A stretch of 13,543 nt of DNA from assembly GCA_041552135.1 (NCBI GenBank), contig JBFELL010000073.1, positions 1 through 13,543 of the forward strand, in the 5' to 3' direction. Each line of letters starts with the position of its first letter. The stretch's first letter is position 1. Origin of the DNA: SZUA-186 sp041552135. GTDB taxonomy: Bacteria > Pseudomonadota > Gammaproteobacteria > UBA9214. The notes beneath the pieces are model-generated. The model was not told where the DNA came from, did not search any database, and was given only the letters and a program-made list of their open reading frames with translations. Below are positions 1-7,388 of the stretch, one piece after another. The position numbers and the translations under genes are program-made.

Positions 1-417
1 ATTGCCGGCCAGCACTCGGCGGTGAATTACGACACCATCGCCTCGGTTATCTATACCCAGCCGGAGATCGCCTGGGTCGGCAAGACCGAGGAGGCGCTGA
101 AAACGACCGGCAACCCCTACCGCAGTGGTGTGTTCCCGTTTGCCGCCAGTGGCCGGGCGCGCGCCATGCAGGAGACTGACGGCATGGTAAAGGTGCTCAG
201 TGACGAGGATACCGACCAGGTGCTGGGCGTGCATATCATCGGCACATCGGCCTCGGAACTGGTCGCCACGGCCGTTATGGCCATGGAATTTTCCGGCAGC
301 AGCGAGGACATTGCCCGTACCGTGTTCGCGCATCCGACCCTTTCGGAGGGCATCCACGAGGCGGCACTGGCCGTGGACGAACGCGCCCTGCACATTACCC
401 GCAAGCGGCGCGGCTGA
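1..417 (+). CDS. lpd: Dihydrolipoamide dehydrogenase (E3), C-terminal 138 residues; 5' end outside window
   Basis: The reading frame is open from base 1 and ends with TGA at 415-417, so only the C-terminal part of an enzyme usually about 470 residues long is present. This part is the pyridine nucleotide-disulfide oxidoreductase dimerisation domain. It contains YTQPEIAWVGKTEE, ASELVATAVMAMEFS and AHPTLSE. In this family the His and Glu of HPTLSE form the acid-base dyad that works with the redox disulfide of the partner subunit. The enzyme reoxidises the lipoyl groups of 2-oxoacid dehydrogenase complexes or the glycine cleavage system with NAD+; the fragment does not show which complex it serves. 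The FAD- and NAD-binding domains and the redox cysteines lie outside the window. The gene converges on the GGDEF/EAL gene with a gap of 16 bases and no clear terminator. A related flavoprotein disulfide reductase is possible but less likely given the E3-type signature. Confidence 0.93.
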   Translation: MAGQHSAVNYDTIASVIYTQPEIAWVGKTEEALKTTGNPYRSGVFPFAASGRARAMQETDGMVKVLSDEDTDQVLGVHIIGTSASELVATAVMAMEFSGSSEDIARTVFAHPTLSEGIHEAALAVDERALHITRKRRG

Positions 418-433
418 GTCGTCGTTTCGCTGC

Positions 434-2893
434 TCAGGCGGTACGCCGGGCGGGGTCGTTCATGAAGCGGGCGAATTTATCCGCCGACAGCGGCTGCGAG
501 ATATGGAAGCCCTGCACGATGTCGCAGTGCATCGTTTTCAGCAGCTGCAGGTGTGATGCCTTTTCCACCCCTTCGGCGATAACCGTCAGGCCGAGACTGT
601 GTGCCATTGCGATGATGGCGGAGACGATGGCCGCGCCGCGCTTGTCTTCTTCCATATTCAGAATGAAGCTCCGGTCGATCTTGAGCTTGTCGATCGGCAG
701 GTTCATTACGTAGCTCAGGGAGGAGTAGCCGGTGCCGAAGTCATCCAGCGACAGCTTGACGCCCATGTCCCTGAATGCCTCCATTGTTTTGATCGCCAGG
801 TCGGGGTCATGCAATATGCCGGTCTCGGTCAGTTCCAGCTCGATGGATGCAGGATCCAGTCCGGTCTGTTCCAGGGTGCGACTGACGAGGCTCTCCAGTT
901 CCCGGCCGTTGAAATGGACCGCGGAGACGTTGATGGACATCGTGATGGGGCTGGCATGCATGGCCTGCCACGTGCTGGCCTGGCGGCACGCCTGCTCTAT
1001 GACCCACTCGCTGATCGGTATGATCAGGCCGAATTCTTCCGCGATGGGAACAAATACCTCGGGCGATACAGTACCCAGTTCAGGGTCTCGCCAGCGGAGC
1101 AGGGATTCGGCGCCGCATATGTTGCCCGTTTCAAGGTCTACCTGTGGCTGGTAGTACAGTTCGAGTTCGCCTTTTTCCACGGCGCGCCGCAGCCGGTTCT
1201 CGATTTCGAGCTTGTGCACGGCCGCTTCGTTGAGCTTCCTGGAGTAGTACTGGTAGTTGTTGCGGCCGAGCTTTTTGGCGCTGTACATGGCGATATCGGC
1301 GTTCTTCATCAAGTCGCTGGCGCTATGGCCGTCGCCGGGGAACAGGGCGATGCCGATACTGCTGGTGACGAGCATTTCCTGCTGTTCGATGACAAACTTC
1401 TCCGCCAGTGACTCCAGGATTCGCCTGGCGACCTTCTCGGCATCAGACGGGCCATTGACACGTGGCAGCAGAATAATGAATTCGTCGCCCGCCAGACGAG
1501 CGACGACATTGGTAGCTTCATCCACGCTGGCATGCGAGACGATGTCGGTCTCGCGCAGACAGCGGGAGAGCCGGTCGGCGAATGCCGCGAGCAGCTTGTC
1601 GCCGGCCTGATGGCCAAGGGTGTCGTTGATGCGTTTGAAGTTGTCCAGGTCGAGGAACAGGATGGCCAGTTCATCCAGGTTGCGGCGCGCCTCTGCCGTT
1701 GCGCGGTTCAGGTAGTCCCTGAACATCATGCGATTGGGCAGACCCGTCAGGCTGTCGTGGTAGGCCACGTAGCGGACCTTTTCGTGGTATTCGCTGAGGT
1801 TCTCTCCCATCTCCCTGAAGGATCTCGCCAGATCGCCGATTTCATCGCCGGATGCAACATCGATCGGCACTCTCACCTGTCCGCGGCCTATCTCTTTGGC
1901 AGCGAGGCTGAGCTTCTGTACGGGCTTGATCAACAGCGACTTGAGAACGCCGTAGAGCAGCGCCATGGTTACCAGTATCGTGATGCAGGTAATCAGTGTG
2001 ACGGTACTTGCCAGCCGGTTGCGCTTGGCAAGCAGTTCCGCCTCGGGGTAGAACGAGAACATGTGCAGCCAGTTATCGAGTTCCATGCCCCGGAAGCTGG
2101 CCGCCTCCCCGTTGAATTCACCCGCAACCGGCTGATTGTCTGCAATCCCGGCCTGCAGCATTGCGAACAGTTCCGGCGATACCCGCTTGGGGCCCCTCGT
2201 ACCCTGCCTGCGAAACAGGATGTTGCCGTCGACATCGGTGAAGAATATCCGGCCATTTTCGCCGACCCTTTCCTTGATTACATGGTCTTCCAGGAAGCCT
2301 GTGTCGATAGTCAGTTGCAAATAGCCGTGCAGTTTCAGTGAGTTCCCTTCATGCGAACGGCCCGCGACAGGGTAGAGCAGCGGTTTGCTGACGATCAGTG
2401 CGGGCTTGGTGTTATCCGGGTTTCGGAAGAACGCCGTGTAGGTTGTGTCGGGTTGCCTGCTGGATGCAATGAAATGGGGGTTGCCTGATTCATCTGTTGA
2501 CAGGTTGTCGAGCTTGCCGAGGGCGGAACGGACCAGTTCGACCCCACCGGGTGACAGGATCCGGATTTCGTAGTATTCCGGGTAGGCGATCTGGTAGGAA
2601 AACAGCAGTTCGTTTACCTCGTTCCTGAGGGCCTTGCTGTCAGACCAGGTCCGCCTTTCCTGCAGGTAGCGCCGGATCAGACTGGTGCTGGCAAACAGGC
2701 TGGCATTCGCGCGGGCCGTGTGCAACTGGGATGCGGTCTGGATGCTGATCTGCTTCAGCAGGGTGGTCATCTGGTCCTGCGAACGGTTGCGTGCATCATC
2801 CATCAGCATGGAGTATGCGCTCCAGCCCAGCGCCAGCAGCGGCACAACGATCAGCGGAATCAGCAGCAATAGTAGTTTGGTTTGTAGGCGCAA
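434..2893 (-). CDS. Membrane-bound GGDEF/EAL c-di-GMP turnover protein with periplasmic sensor and HAMP domain
   Basis: From the TTG start chosen here the protein has 819 residues. A transmembrane helix lies at about 7-27, a periplasmic dCache-like sensor region at about 28-292, a second helix at about 295-320, HAMP at about 319-370, GGDEF at about 377-550 and EAL at about 567-812. The cyclase motif is AGDEF (468-472), an accepted active variant. The EAL motif reads ESL (596-598). NVSAVHF, ELTETG, DDFGTGYSS (717-725), KIDRSF and IAEGVE keep the metal-binding and catalytic residues, so phosphodiesterase activity is likely and cyclase activity possible. An ATG at 3067 would add 58 residues, but it has no Shine-Dalgarno sequence and puts a polar segment before the first helix. 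The TTG has AGGGAA six bases upstream and leaves a normal short N-terminus (LRLQTK before the helix). The signal sensed is unknown. Confidence 0.9.
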   Translation of the reverse strand: MRLQTKLLLLLIPLIVVPLLALGWSAYSMLMDDARNRSQDQMTTLLKQISIQTASQLHTARANASLFASTSLIRRYLQERRTWSDSKALRNEVNELLFSYQIAYPEYYEIRILSPGGVELVRSALGKLDNLSTDESGNPHFIASSRQPDTTYTAFFRNPDNTKPALIVSKPLLYPVAGRSHEGNSLKLHGYLQLTIDTGFLEDHVIKERVGENGRIFFTDVDGNILFRRQGTRGPKRVSPELFAMLQAGIADNQPVAGEFNGEAASFRGMELDNWLHMFSFYPEAELLAKRNRLASTVTLITCITILVTMALLYGVLKSLLIKPVQKLSLAAKEIGRGQVRVPIDVASGDEIGDLARSFREMGENLSEYHEKVRYVAYHDSLTGLPNRMMFRDYLNRATAEARRNLDELAILFLDLDNFKRINDTLGHQAGDKLLAAFADRLSRCLRETDIVSHASVDEATNVVARLAGDEFIILLPRVNGPSDAEKVARRILESLAEKFVIEQQEMLVTSSIGIALFPGDGHSASDLMKNADIAMYSAKKLGRNNYQYYSRKLNEAAVHKLEIENRLRRAVEKGELELYYQPQVDLETGNICGAESLLRWRDPELGTVSPEVFVPIAEEFGLIIPISEWVIEQACRQASTWQAMHASPITMSINVSAVHFNGRELESLVSRTLEQTGLDPASIELELTETGILHDPDLAIKTMEAFRDMGVKLSLDDFGTGYSSLSYVMNLPIDKLKIDRSFILNMEEDKRGAAIVSAIIAMAHSLGLTVIAEGVEKASHLQLLKTMHCDIVQGFHISQPLSADKFARFMNDPARRTA

Positions 2894-2928
2894 ATCAGAT
2901 TCCCTGGTGTCCGTGGCTGTCCCTGCGC

Positions 2929-2944
2929 AGCACCGGCTTTGCCA
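2929..2944 (-). promoter_or_regulatory. Candidate sigma54 (-24/-12) promoter for the GGDEF/EAL gene
   Basis: The minus strand reads TGGCAAAGCCGGTGCT. Against the sigma54 consensus TGGCACG-N4-TTGCW, ten of twelve specified positions match, and the essential GG and GC doublets are ten bases apart. Transcription would begin roughly 12 bases beyond the GC. That leaves a leader of about 25 bases before the TTG start at 2893, enough for its AGGGAA ribosome site. The match was made by eye, and no enhancer site was identified. Confidence 0.35.
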
Positions 2945-2974
2945 CTTTTCAAGGGCAACACTGCTAGCTGCGGC

Positions 2975-2990
2975 AGTTTTAGCAAAAACT
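2975..2990. repeat. 16-bp dyad, AGTTTT-AGCA-AAAACT
   Basis: This perfect 6-bp inverted repeat with a 4-base centre lies about 30 bp upstream of the sigma54-like element of the GGDEF/EAL gene and about 165 bp upstream of the EF-hand gene. It is AT-rich in a GC-rich surrounding. It could be a regulator-binding site, but no known consensus is recognised. It lies inside the 58-residue extension that would be coding if the upstream ATG at 3067 were used. Confidence 0.3.
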
Positions 2991-3156
2991 TGAGGTATTT
3001 CAGTATGGTCTGCAGATATCGCGGCTGCCGATCGACAGTTACGCGGAACGGGTACGGGGTCTGCCATTTCGCTACCATTGTCCGGATGCCGGAACCGCCA
3101 TGCCGGACGGCGGTCACAGTCTGTGTCCCTATCATTTCAGCCAGAGGAGATCTCGC

Positions 3157-3486
3157 ATGTCCAGCAAGTCAATCACCCGGCCAGTTGCGATGACAGCCTG
3201 TGCCGTCTTCGCCGTGTCACTTGCACGCGTTGTCGTTGCCGACCCCGCGGCAAACCCGTTCGCCATGACGCCGCTCAGCGGTGCCCGGCTGATGCTGGCC
3301 GAGGGTAAATGCGGCATGAAGCGCATGGATGCCAATGGTGACGGCAAGGTCACAAAGGACGAGTTCATGCAGGGCCACGAGGCCATGTTCGATTCGATGG
3401 ACGCCAATGGCGATGGTGTCATCGATGTCGACGAGCACCAGGGGCACCACAGGCGCGGCAAGTGCAGGATGCAACAGGACGGCTGA
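3157..3486 (+). CDS. Small exported EF-hand (calcium-binding) protein
   Basis: The protein has 109 residues. The ATG at 3157 was chosen because AGAGGAG lies just upstream and because it places a classic signal peptide at the N-terminus; an in-frame ATG at 3100 would bury it. The signal has a positive start, a hydrophobic core (ACAVFAVSLA) and a likely cut after VVVA at residue 28. Two canonical EF-hand loops follow, DANGDGKVTKDE (58-69) and DANGDGVIDVDE (82-93), each with Asp/Asn ligands at loop positions 1, 3 and 5 and Glu at 12, so both should bind calcium. Two cysteines (52 and 103, each in a GKC context) and the HQGHHRRGKC tail could form a disulfide or bind another metal. It is divergent from the GGDEF/EAL gene. 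Short periplasmic EF-hand proteins of this shape are common in proteobacteria, but their roles are mostly unknown. Confidence 0.85.
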   Translation: MSSKSITRPVAMTACAVFAVSLARVVVADPAANPFAMTPLSGARLMLAEGKCGMKRMDANGDGKVTKDEFMQGHEAMFDSMDANGDGVIDVDEHQGHHRRGKCRMQQDG

Positions 3487-3526
3487 GGTCATCAGGAGTG
3501 CTGCCATCGGGTGGCACGGTCCAGTC

Positions 3527-3550
3527 AGGCAGGCCACGCCTGTTTATTCT
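3527..3550 (+). terminator. Possible intrinsic terminator after the EF-hand gene
   Basis: CAGGC-CAC-GCCTG (3530-3542) forms a 5-bp GC-rich stem. It can be lengthened by two G-U pairs and one A-U pair, and the T-rich TTTATTCTTT follows. It sits about 40 bases past the EF-hand stop codon. The loop is tight and the T-run is interrupted, so it may be weak. Confidence 0.35.
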
Positions 3551-3582
3551 TTCTGTCGAACGGGGTCGACCGATGTGGTAAA

Positions 3583-3623
3583 TCCTGATCCGTATCAGTA
3601 TCCTGATCGGGAATTCCCGTCAG
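3583..3623. promoter_or_regulatory. Operator-like repeat cluster upstream of sqr
   Basis: Three half-sites follow each other at a 9-bp period in alternating orientation: CTGAT (3585-3589), ATCAG (3594-3598) and CTGAT (3603-3607). The first pair forms CTGAT-N4-ATCAG, the same geometry as Crp/Fnr-family sites (TTGAT-N4-ATCAA) but with altered outer bases. The third half-site runs into the perfect palindrome CGGGAATTCCCG (3608-3619), which is flanked by CTGA and TCAG to give an almost complete dyad over 3603-3623 with one extra T. The block lies 83-123 bp before the sqr start and probably binds a regulator; which one is unknown. Confidence 0.4.
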
Positions 3624-3705
3624 CATTACCGGGCATGCGGGCTGTTTCACCCGTTGACAGCGAGGTGTGAAAGCCGGCGGTAAATATAAAACAAGGAGCT
3701 ATGGC

Positions 3706-4974
3706 GTGGCACACATCGTTGTATTGGGGGCAGGTACCGGGGGTATGCCGGCAGCTTATGAATTGCAGGAGGCGCTGGGTAGTCATCACAGGATCACCGT
3801 GGTCAATGCGTCCGAGCAGTTCCAGTTTGTACCGTCGAATCCATGGGTGGGTGTGGGCTGGCGCAAGCGCGAGGACATCACCTTCCCGATTGCACCATGC
3901 CTGGAGCGCAAGGGCATCGAATTCATCGCGGGCCATGTCAGCCGGATAGACGCAGAGGGCAGTCACCTGGAGATGGCGGACGGGCAGTCGGTCGATTATG
4001 ACTACCTGTTAATCGCCACCGGACCGAAGCTTGCCTTCGATGAAGTGCCCGGTTCCGGCCCCGAAGGGCATACGGTGTCCGTGTGCACCGTCGATCATGC
4101 CGAAAGCGCGCACGCGGGTTACCGCAAGCTGCTGGATGATCCGGGCCACGTCATTGTTGGCGCCATGCCGATGGCCAGCTGCTTCGGGCCGGCCTACGAG
4201 TATGCCTTCATACTCGATACCGACCTGCGCAAGCGGCGGCTGCGCAACAAGGTCCCGATTACCTTCGTCACCAGCGAGCCCTATATCGGTCACCTCGGCC
4301 TGGGCGGTGTGGGTGATTCGCGCGGCATGCTCGAAAGTGAAATGCGGCAGCACGATATCAAATGGATCACGAATGCCAAGGTCACGCGTGTCGAGGACGG
4401 CAGGATGTTTCTCGAGCAGTACGGTGATGATGGCGCCAGGCTCCGCGATTACGAACTGGAGTTCAGCTATTCCATGATGCTGCCCGCCTTCAAGGGCGTG
4501 GACTGCGTGGCGCAGGTGGATGGCCTGTGCAACCCGCGCGGCTTTGTCATCGTGGACGAGTTCCAGCGCAGCCCGAAGTATCACAATATCTATTCTGCCG
4601 GTGTGTGCATCGCCATCCCGCCGGTCGAGCCCACACCCGTGCCGACCGGAGCGCCGAAGACCGGCTACATGATCGAGTCAATGGTCACGGCGATCGTGCA
4701 TAACATCCGCGCTGCCATCGACGGCAGGGACATCACGAGCAAGGCCACCTGGAATGCGGTCTGCCTGGCGGATATGGGTAACACCGGCGCGGCGTTTGTC
4801 GCCCTGCCGCAGATTCCGCCGCGCAATGTTGCCTGGATGAAGAAGGGCAAGTGGGTGCACCTGGCCAAGATCGCCTTCGAGAAGTATTTCCTGCGAAAGA
4901 TGCAGAAGGGGACATCGGAGCCGGTCTACGAGAAATATATCCTCAAGGCAATGGGGATCGAGCGACTGGAGTAA
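3706..4974 (+). CDS. sqr: Sulfide:quinone oxidoreductase
   Basis: This 422-residue FAD enzyme oxidises sulfide to polysulfide or sulfur at the membrane and passes the electrons to quinone. The FAD-binding motif GAGTGG is at 8-13. The blocks FQFVPSNPWVGVGW, LLIATGPKLAF, TSEPYIGHLG and PTGAPKTGYMIESMV closely match my memory of the Acidithiobacillus ferrooxidans enzyme. All three family cysteines are present: Cys127 (SVCTVDHAE), Cys159 (ASCFGPAYEY) and Cys353 (NAVCLADMG), so it should be active. The C-terminal part (WVHLAKIAFEKYFLRKMQ) is amphipathic and probably sits in the cytoplasmic face of the membrane. The GTG start at 3706 has AAGGAG seven bases upstream; an ATG at 3701 is out of frame and only two bases from that site, and a GTG at 3667 lacks one. 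The gene appears to be transcribed alone and converges on moaE. Confidence 0.95.
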   Translation: MAHIVVLGAGTGGMPAAYELQEALGSHHRITVVNASEQFQFVPSNPWVGVGWRKREDITFPIAPCLERKGIEFIAGHVSRIDAEGSHLEMADGQSVDYDYLLIATGPKLAFDEVPGSGPEGHTVSVCTVDHAESAHAGYRKLLDDPGHVIVGAMPMASCFGPAYEYAFILDTDLRKRRLRNKVPITFVTSEPYIGHLGLGGVGDSRGMLESEMRQHDIKWITNAKVTRVEDGRMFLEQYGDDGARLRDYELEFSYSMMLPAFKGVDCVAQVDGLCNPRGFVIVDEFQRSPKYHNIYSAGVCIAIPPVEPTPVPTGAPKTGYMIESMVTAIVHNIRAAIDGRDITSKATWNAVCLADMGNTGAAFVALPQIPPRNVAWMKKGKWVHLAKIAFEKYFLRKMQKGTSEPVYEKYILKAMGIERLE

Positions 4975-4988
4975 GCGTCGTTCTGTCC

Positions 4989-5007
4989 GGCCGGTCCTCA
5001 GCCGGCC
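4989..5007. terminator. GC-rich hairpin between the convergent sqr and moaE genes
   Basis: GGCCGG (4989-4994) and CCGGCC (5002-5007) form a perfect 6-bp stem around a 7-base loop in the short sqr-moaE gap, overlapping the moaE stop codon. It is placed where a bidirectional terminator would be expected, but there is no T-run on either strand, so termination is only a guess. Confidence 0.25.
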
Positions 5008-5441
5008 TGGCCGGGCAGCGTGTTATCTGCAGGTGATAGCCAGCGTGCCCCGTCGGCGGTGGCTTCCTTTTTCCAGAACGGTGCACGTGTCTTCAGGGTG
5101 TCGATCATGAATTCGCAGGCGCGAAAGGCCGCCTTGCGATGGGCGCTGGCCGCCGCGACAAACACGATGCGGTCGTTGGGAGACAGCGGGCCGACGCGGT
5201 GGATGATGACGCTGTCGATGAGTTCCCAGCGTTGCATGGCTTCGGCCTCGATCCCGGCGAGTGCCTTTTCGGTCATGCCCGGGTAATGTTCCAGGGTCAG
5301 CCGGCCGATGGCATCACCCTGGTTGAGGTCGCGCACCAGTCCGGTAAAGCTGACCACGGCACCGGCACGACCTGCCAGCCCGCTGCGCAGCCGCTCGAGT
5401 TCTTCACCCGGGTCGAAGTCTTCAGCTTGCACCGAAATCAC
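4998..5441 (-). CDS. moaE: Molybdopterin synthase large (catalytic) subunit MoaE
   Basis: The protein has 147 residues, the usual length for MoaE. With thiocarboxylated MoaD it inserts two sulfurs into cyclic pyranopterin monophosphate to make molybdopterin in the cytoplasm. Family blocks are GAVVSFTGLVRD (28-38), LEHYPGM (50-56), HRVG (81-84), AHRKAAFRACEFMIDTLK (100-117) and PFWKKE (121-126). The last two carry the conserved His-Arg pair and the lysines that line the active site. The start is a GTG two bases after the moaD stop codon, so the two subunits are translationally coupled and probably made in balanced amounts. It is the last gene of the minus-strand mobA-moaA-moaD-moaE block. Confidence 0.96.
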   Translation of the reverse strand: MISVQAEDFDPGEELERLRSGLAGRAGAVVSFTGLVRDLNQGDAIGRLTLEHYPGMTEKALAGIEAEAMQRWELIDSVIIHRVGPLSPNDRIVFVAAASAHRKAAFRACEFMIDTLKTRAPFWKKEATADGARWLSPADNTLPGQAG

Positions 5442-5443
5442 AG

Positions 5444-5695
5444 TCAGCCACCCGTGACCGGCGGGAACCAGGCGATCTCATCCCCGTCATTGACAGCGGC
5501 TTGCCTGTCGCTGACTTCCTGGTTGACCGCCACCAGCAGGTGATCATCAGCCAGTGCATCGCGCCAGGGGGCGCCCCGTTCCTGCAGCCAGCGTTGCAAC
5601 CCGGCGACGGTCACGACGGCCTCGGGGAGTGCAACGGCCTCGTCGCTGACGCCAAGTGTCTCGCGCAGACTGGCAAAATAGCGCAGCTGTACCAT
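5444..5695 (-). CDS. moaD: Molybdopterin synthase small subunit MoaD (sulfur carrier)
   Basis: This 83-residue protein has the ubiquitin-like fold of sulfur carriers, recognisable by VQLRYFASLRE at the N-terminus and NDGDEIAWFPPVTGG at the C-terminus. The terminal Gly-Gly is adenylated by MoeB and converted to a thiocarboxylate, which delivers sulfur inside MoaE. The length is typical. The ATG start has AGGGA about nine bases upstream. It follows moaA after about 11 bases and precedes moaE after two. No moeB, moaC, mog or moeA is present in the window, so the rest of the pathway must be encoded elsewhere. Confidence 0.95.
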   Translation of the reverse strand: MVQLRYFASLRETLGVSDEAVALPEAVVTVAGLQRWLQERGAPWRDALADDHLLVAVNQEVSDRQAAVNDGDEIAWFPPVTGG

Positions 5696-5706
5696 GGACG
5701 GCGTCC

Positions 5707-6690
5707 CTAACCGCCGGTCTTGGCCATGAACCGCACGACCTGCCGGGGTTTTTCCCGGAATTCATGGCGCTCGGGTTTCATTGTAATGGCAGTGCGGACC
5801 GCTTCGTGCAGGTCCGCGTCGCTGATGCCTGCACGCAGCAGCGGGCGGAACTCGAAGCGGTGCTCCTGCCCGAGACACAGATACAGCGTGCCGTCGACGG
5901 CCAGCCGCACGCGGTTACAGGTCTCGCAGAAATGCTGCGATATGGGGGTGATGAAGCCGATATTCACATCGGTGCCGGCGATTTGCATGTAACGTGCCGG
6001 GCCGCCGCCGGGCATGACCCCCGGGATCAGCGGGAAACGTTTTGCCAGCCTGTCCTTCACGCCCTGCAGGTTCAGGTAGTGGCTGGTGGCGCTCCTGCCG
6101 GTGTCGCCGACCGGCATGGTCTCGATCAGGCGCAGCGTGAAGGCATGCTCGATACAGAATTCGACCATGTCCTCGATCTCGTCATCGTTGACGCCCTTCA
6201 TGACGACCATGTTGATCTTGATCGGTGCAAAGCCGGCATGTTTCGCGGCCATCAGGCCATCAAGGACCCTGTCGAGCTTGCCGCGGGTGATTTCCCTGAA
6301 GCGATCGGCGCTCAGGGAGTCCAGCGAGACATTGATGCGGCCGATGCCGGCCTCGCGCAGTGCCCCGGCCTGCCGCGCGAGCGCCACCGCATTGGTGCTG
6401 AGCGAGAGGTCCTCGAGATCCGGTATCGCGGCAAGCCGCCGGGCCAGCAGTGGCAGGCCCTTGCGCACCAGCGGTTCACCGCCGGTGATTCGCACCCGGC
6501 GCACGCCAAGCCAGGCAAAGGCGGAGATGACGCGTTCTATCTCGGGAAACGTCAGCCATTCCTCGGGCTCGCTGAAGTCCCGGTAGTCGCCCGGCAGGCA
6601 GTAAAAACAGCGCAGGTCACAGCGGTCCGTGACTGACAGGCGGACATACTCGACGCTGCGTCCGAATGGATCGACCAAGCCGGTATTCAT
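5707..6690 (-). CDS. moaA: GTP 3',8-cyclase MoaA (radical SAM)
   Basis: This enzyme of 327 residues carries out the first committed step of molybdenum cofactor synthesis, radical rearrangement of GTP that MoaC then turns into cyclic pyranopterin monophosphate. The radical SAM motif CDLRCFYC holds Cys24, Cys28 and Cys31. ITGGEPL (69-75 region) binds SAM. A second, substrate-binding cluster is formed by Cys255, Cys258 and Cys272 (FCETCNRVRL...LCL). The C-terminal Gly-Gly (326-327), needed in the E. coli and human enzymes, is present. The ATG at 6690 gives an N-terminus that matches E. coli MoaA in length; a GTG at 6711 would add seven residues and has no better ribosome site. It lies 71 bases downstream of mobA and 11 bases upstream of moaD. 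Confidence 0.96.
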   Translation of the reverse strand: MNTGLVDPFGRSVEYVRLSVTDRCDLRCFYCLPGDYRDFSEPEEWLTFPEIERVISAFAWLGVRRVRITGGEPLVRKGLPLLARRLAAIPDLEDLSLSTNAVALARQAGALREAGIGRINVSLDSLSADRFREITRGKLDRVLDGLMAAKHAGFAPIKINMVVMKGVNDDEIEDMVEFCIEHAFTLRLIETMPVGDTGRSATSHYLNLQGVKDRLAKRFPLIPGVMPGGGPARYMQIAGTDVNIGFITPISQHFCETCNRVRLAVDGTLYLCLGQEHRFEFRPLLRAGISDADLHEAVRTAITMKPERHEFREKPRQVVRFMAKTGG

Positions 6691-6761
6691 GGTTCCAGAG
6701 GCTACCCCCACCGCGTGTTTTTCTCCAGCCCGTATTTACACCAGTATAGACGATTCCCGTC

Positions 6762-7388
6762 TCAATCAGTTTCCCGAGTGGCCGTGAGTTTTCCCTCGAG
6801 AATCTGCCGGTCCTCCGGTGTGTTCAGGTTCAGGAACACTTCCGGCGTGGCGGAGAAATCCGCCAGCACGATGCGGTGCTCCTCATACCAGGTGTCGATC
6901 TTGCGGCCACCGTCACGCAGGTAGGCCAGCAGGTCGGGCAGCAAGTCGCAGTGCAGCAGTGCATGTACCGGCTGCAGACGGATGCCGTCATGTGCCACGC
7001 AGATCTCGGCATCCGCCCCTGCCATGGCGCGATGCAGTGTCTCTGCCAGCCCTGCAGGCACAAACGGTGAATCGCAGGGCACCGTCATCAACAGGGGGGT
7101 GTCGGCTGCCTGCATGCCGGTGGCCATGCCGACCAGCGGGCCGAAATAGTCGCCCAGCATGTCCTCGATGACCGGGTAGCCGAAGGCGCGGTAGCGTTCC
7201 AGGTTGCGATTGGCATTGACGAGAATGCCGCCGACCTGGGGACGCAGCCCGGCAATGATGTAATCGAGCAGTGGCCTGCCATGCAGTTCTATGAGGCCCT
7301 TGTCCTCGCCCTCCATGCGCCTGGCTTTGCCGCCGGCAAGAATGACGGCCGTGATGTCTGCGCGCTTCCGGGATGATGGTGAGGTCAT
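6762..7388 (-). CDS. mobA: Molybdenum cofactor guanylyltransferase MobA
   Basis: This cytoplasmic protein of 208 residues joins GMP to molybdopterin, giving the MGD (bis-MGD) cofactor used by DMSO-reductase-family enzymes such as the FdhA encoded downstream. It shows the nucleotidyltransferase signature LAGGKARRM (17-25) followed by the conserved lysine at 30, VNANRN (58-62 region), the acidic VPCDSP (103-108), where Asp106 should bind magnesium, and FLNLNTPED near the C-terminus. The length is normal. It is the first gene of the minus-strand molybdenum cofactor block and is divergent from the DUF6494 gene. A partner mobB was not seen. Confidence 0.95.
   Translation of the reverse strand: MTSPSSRKRADITAVILAGGKARRMEGEDKGLIELHGRPLLDYIIAGLRPQVGGILVNANRNLERYRAFGYPVIEDMLGDYFGPLVGMATGMQAADTPLLMTVPCDSPFVPAGLAETLHRAMAGADAEICVAHDGIRLQPVHALLHCDLLPDLLAYLRDGGRKIDTWYEEHRIVLADFSATPEVFLNLNTPEDRQILEGKLTATRETD

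Noticed and set aside
599..2341. Two plus-strand frames of about 270 residues opposite the GGDEF/EAL gene
   Set aside because: The minus strand carries intact GGDEF and EAL domains through the same bases.
2894..3067. 58-residue N-terminal extension of the GGDEF/EAL protein from the ATG at 3067
   Set aside because: No ribosome site, polar low-complexity content before the first membrane helix, and a sigma54-like promoter lies within it. The TTG at 2893 fits better, though it is not proven.
3654..3690. TTGACA before sqr as a -35 box
   Set aside because: No -10 element occurs at 16-18 bases; the AT-rich TAAATATAAA is 21 or more bases away and runs into the ribosome site.
5656..6636. 326-residue open frame on the plus strand opposite moaA
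   Set aside because: The minus strand has full-length MoaA with all cluster cysteines; the plus frame shows no family motif or good start.
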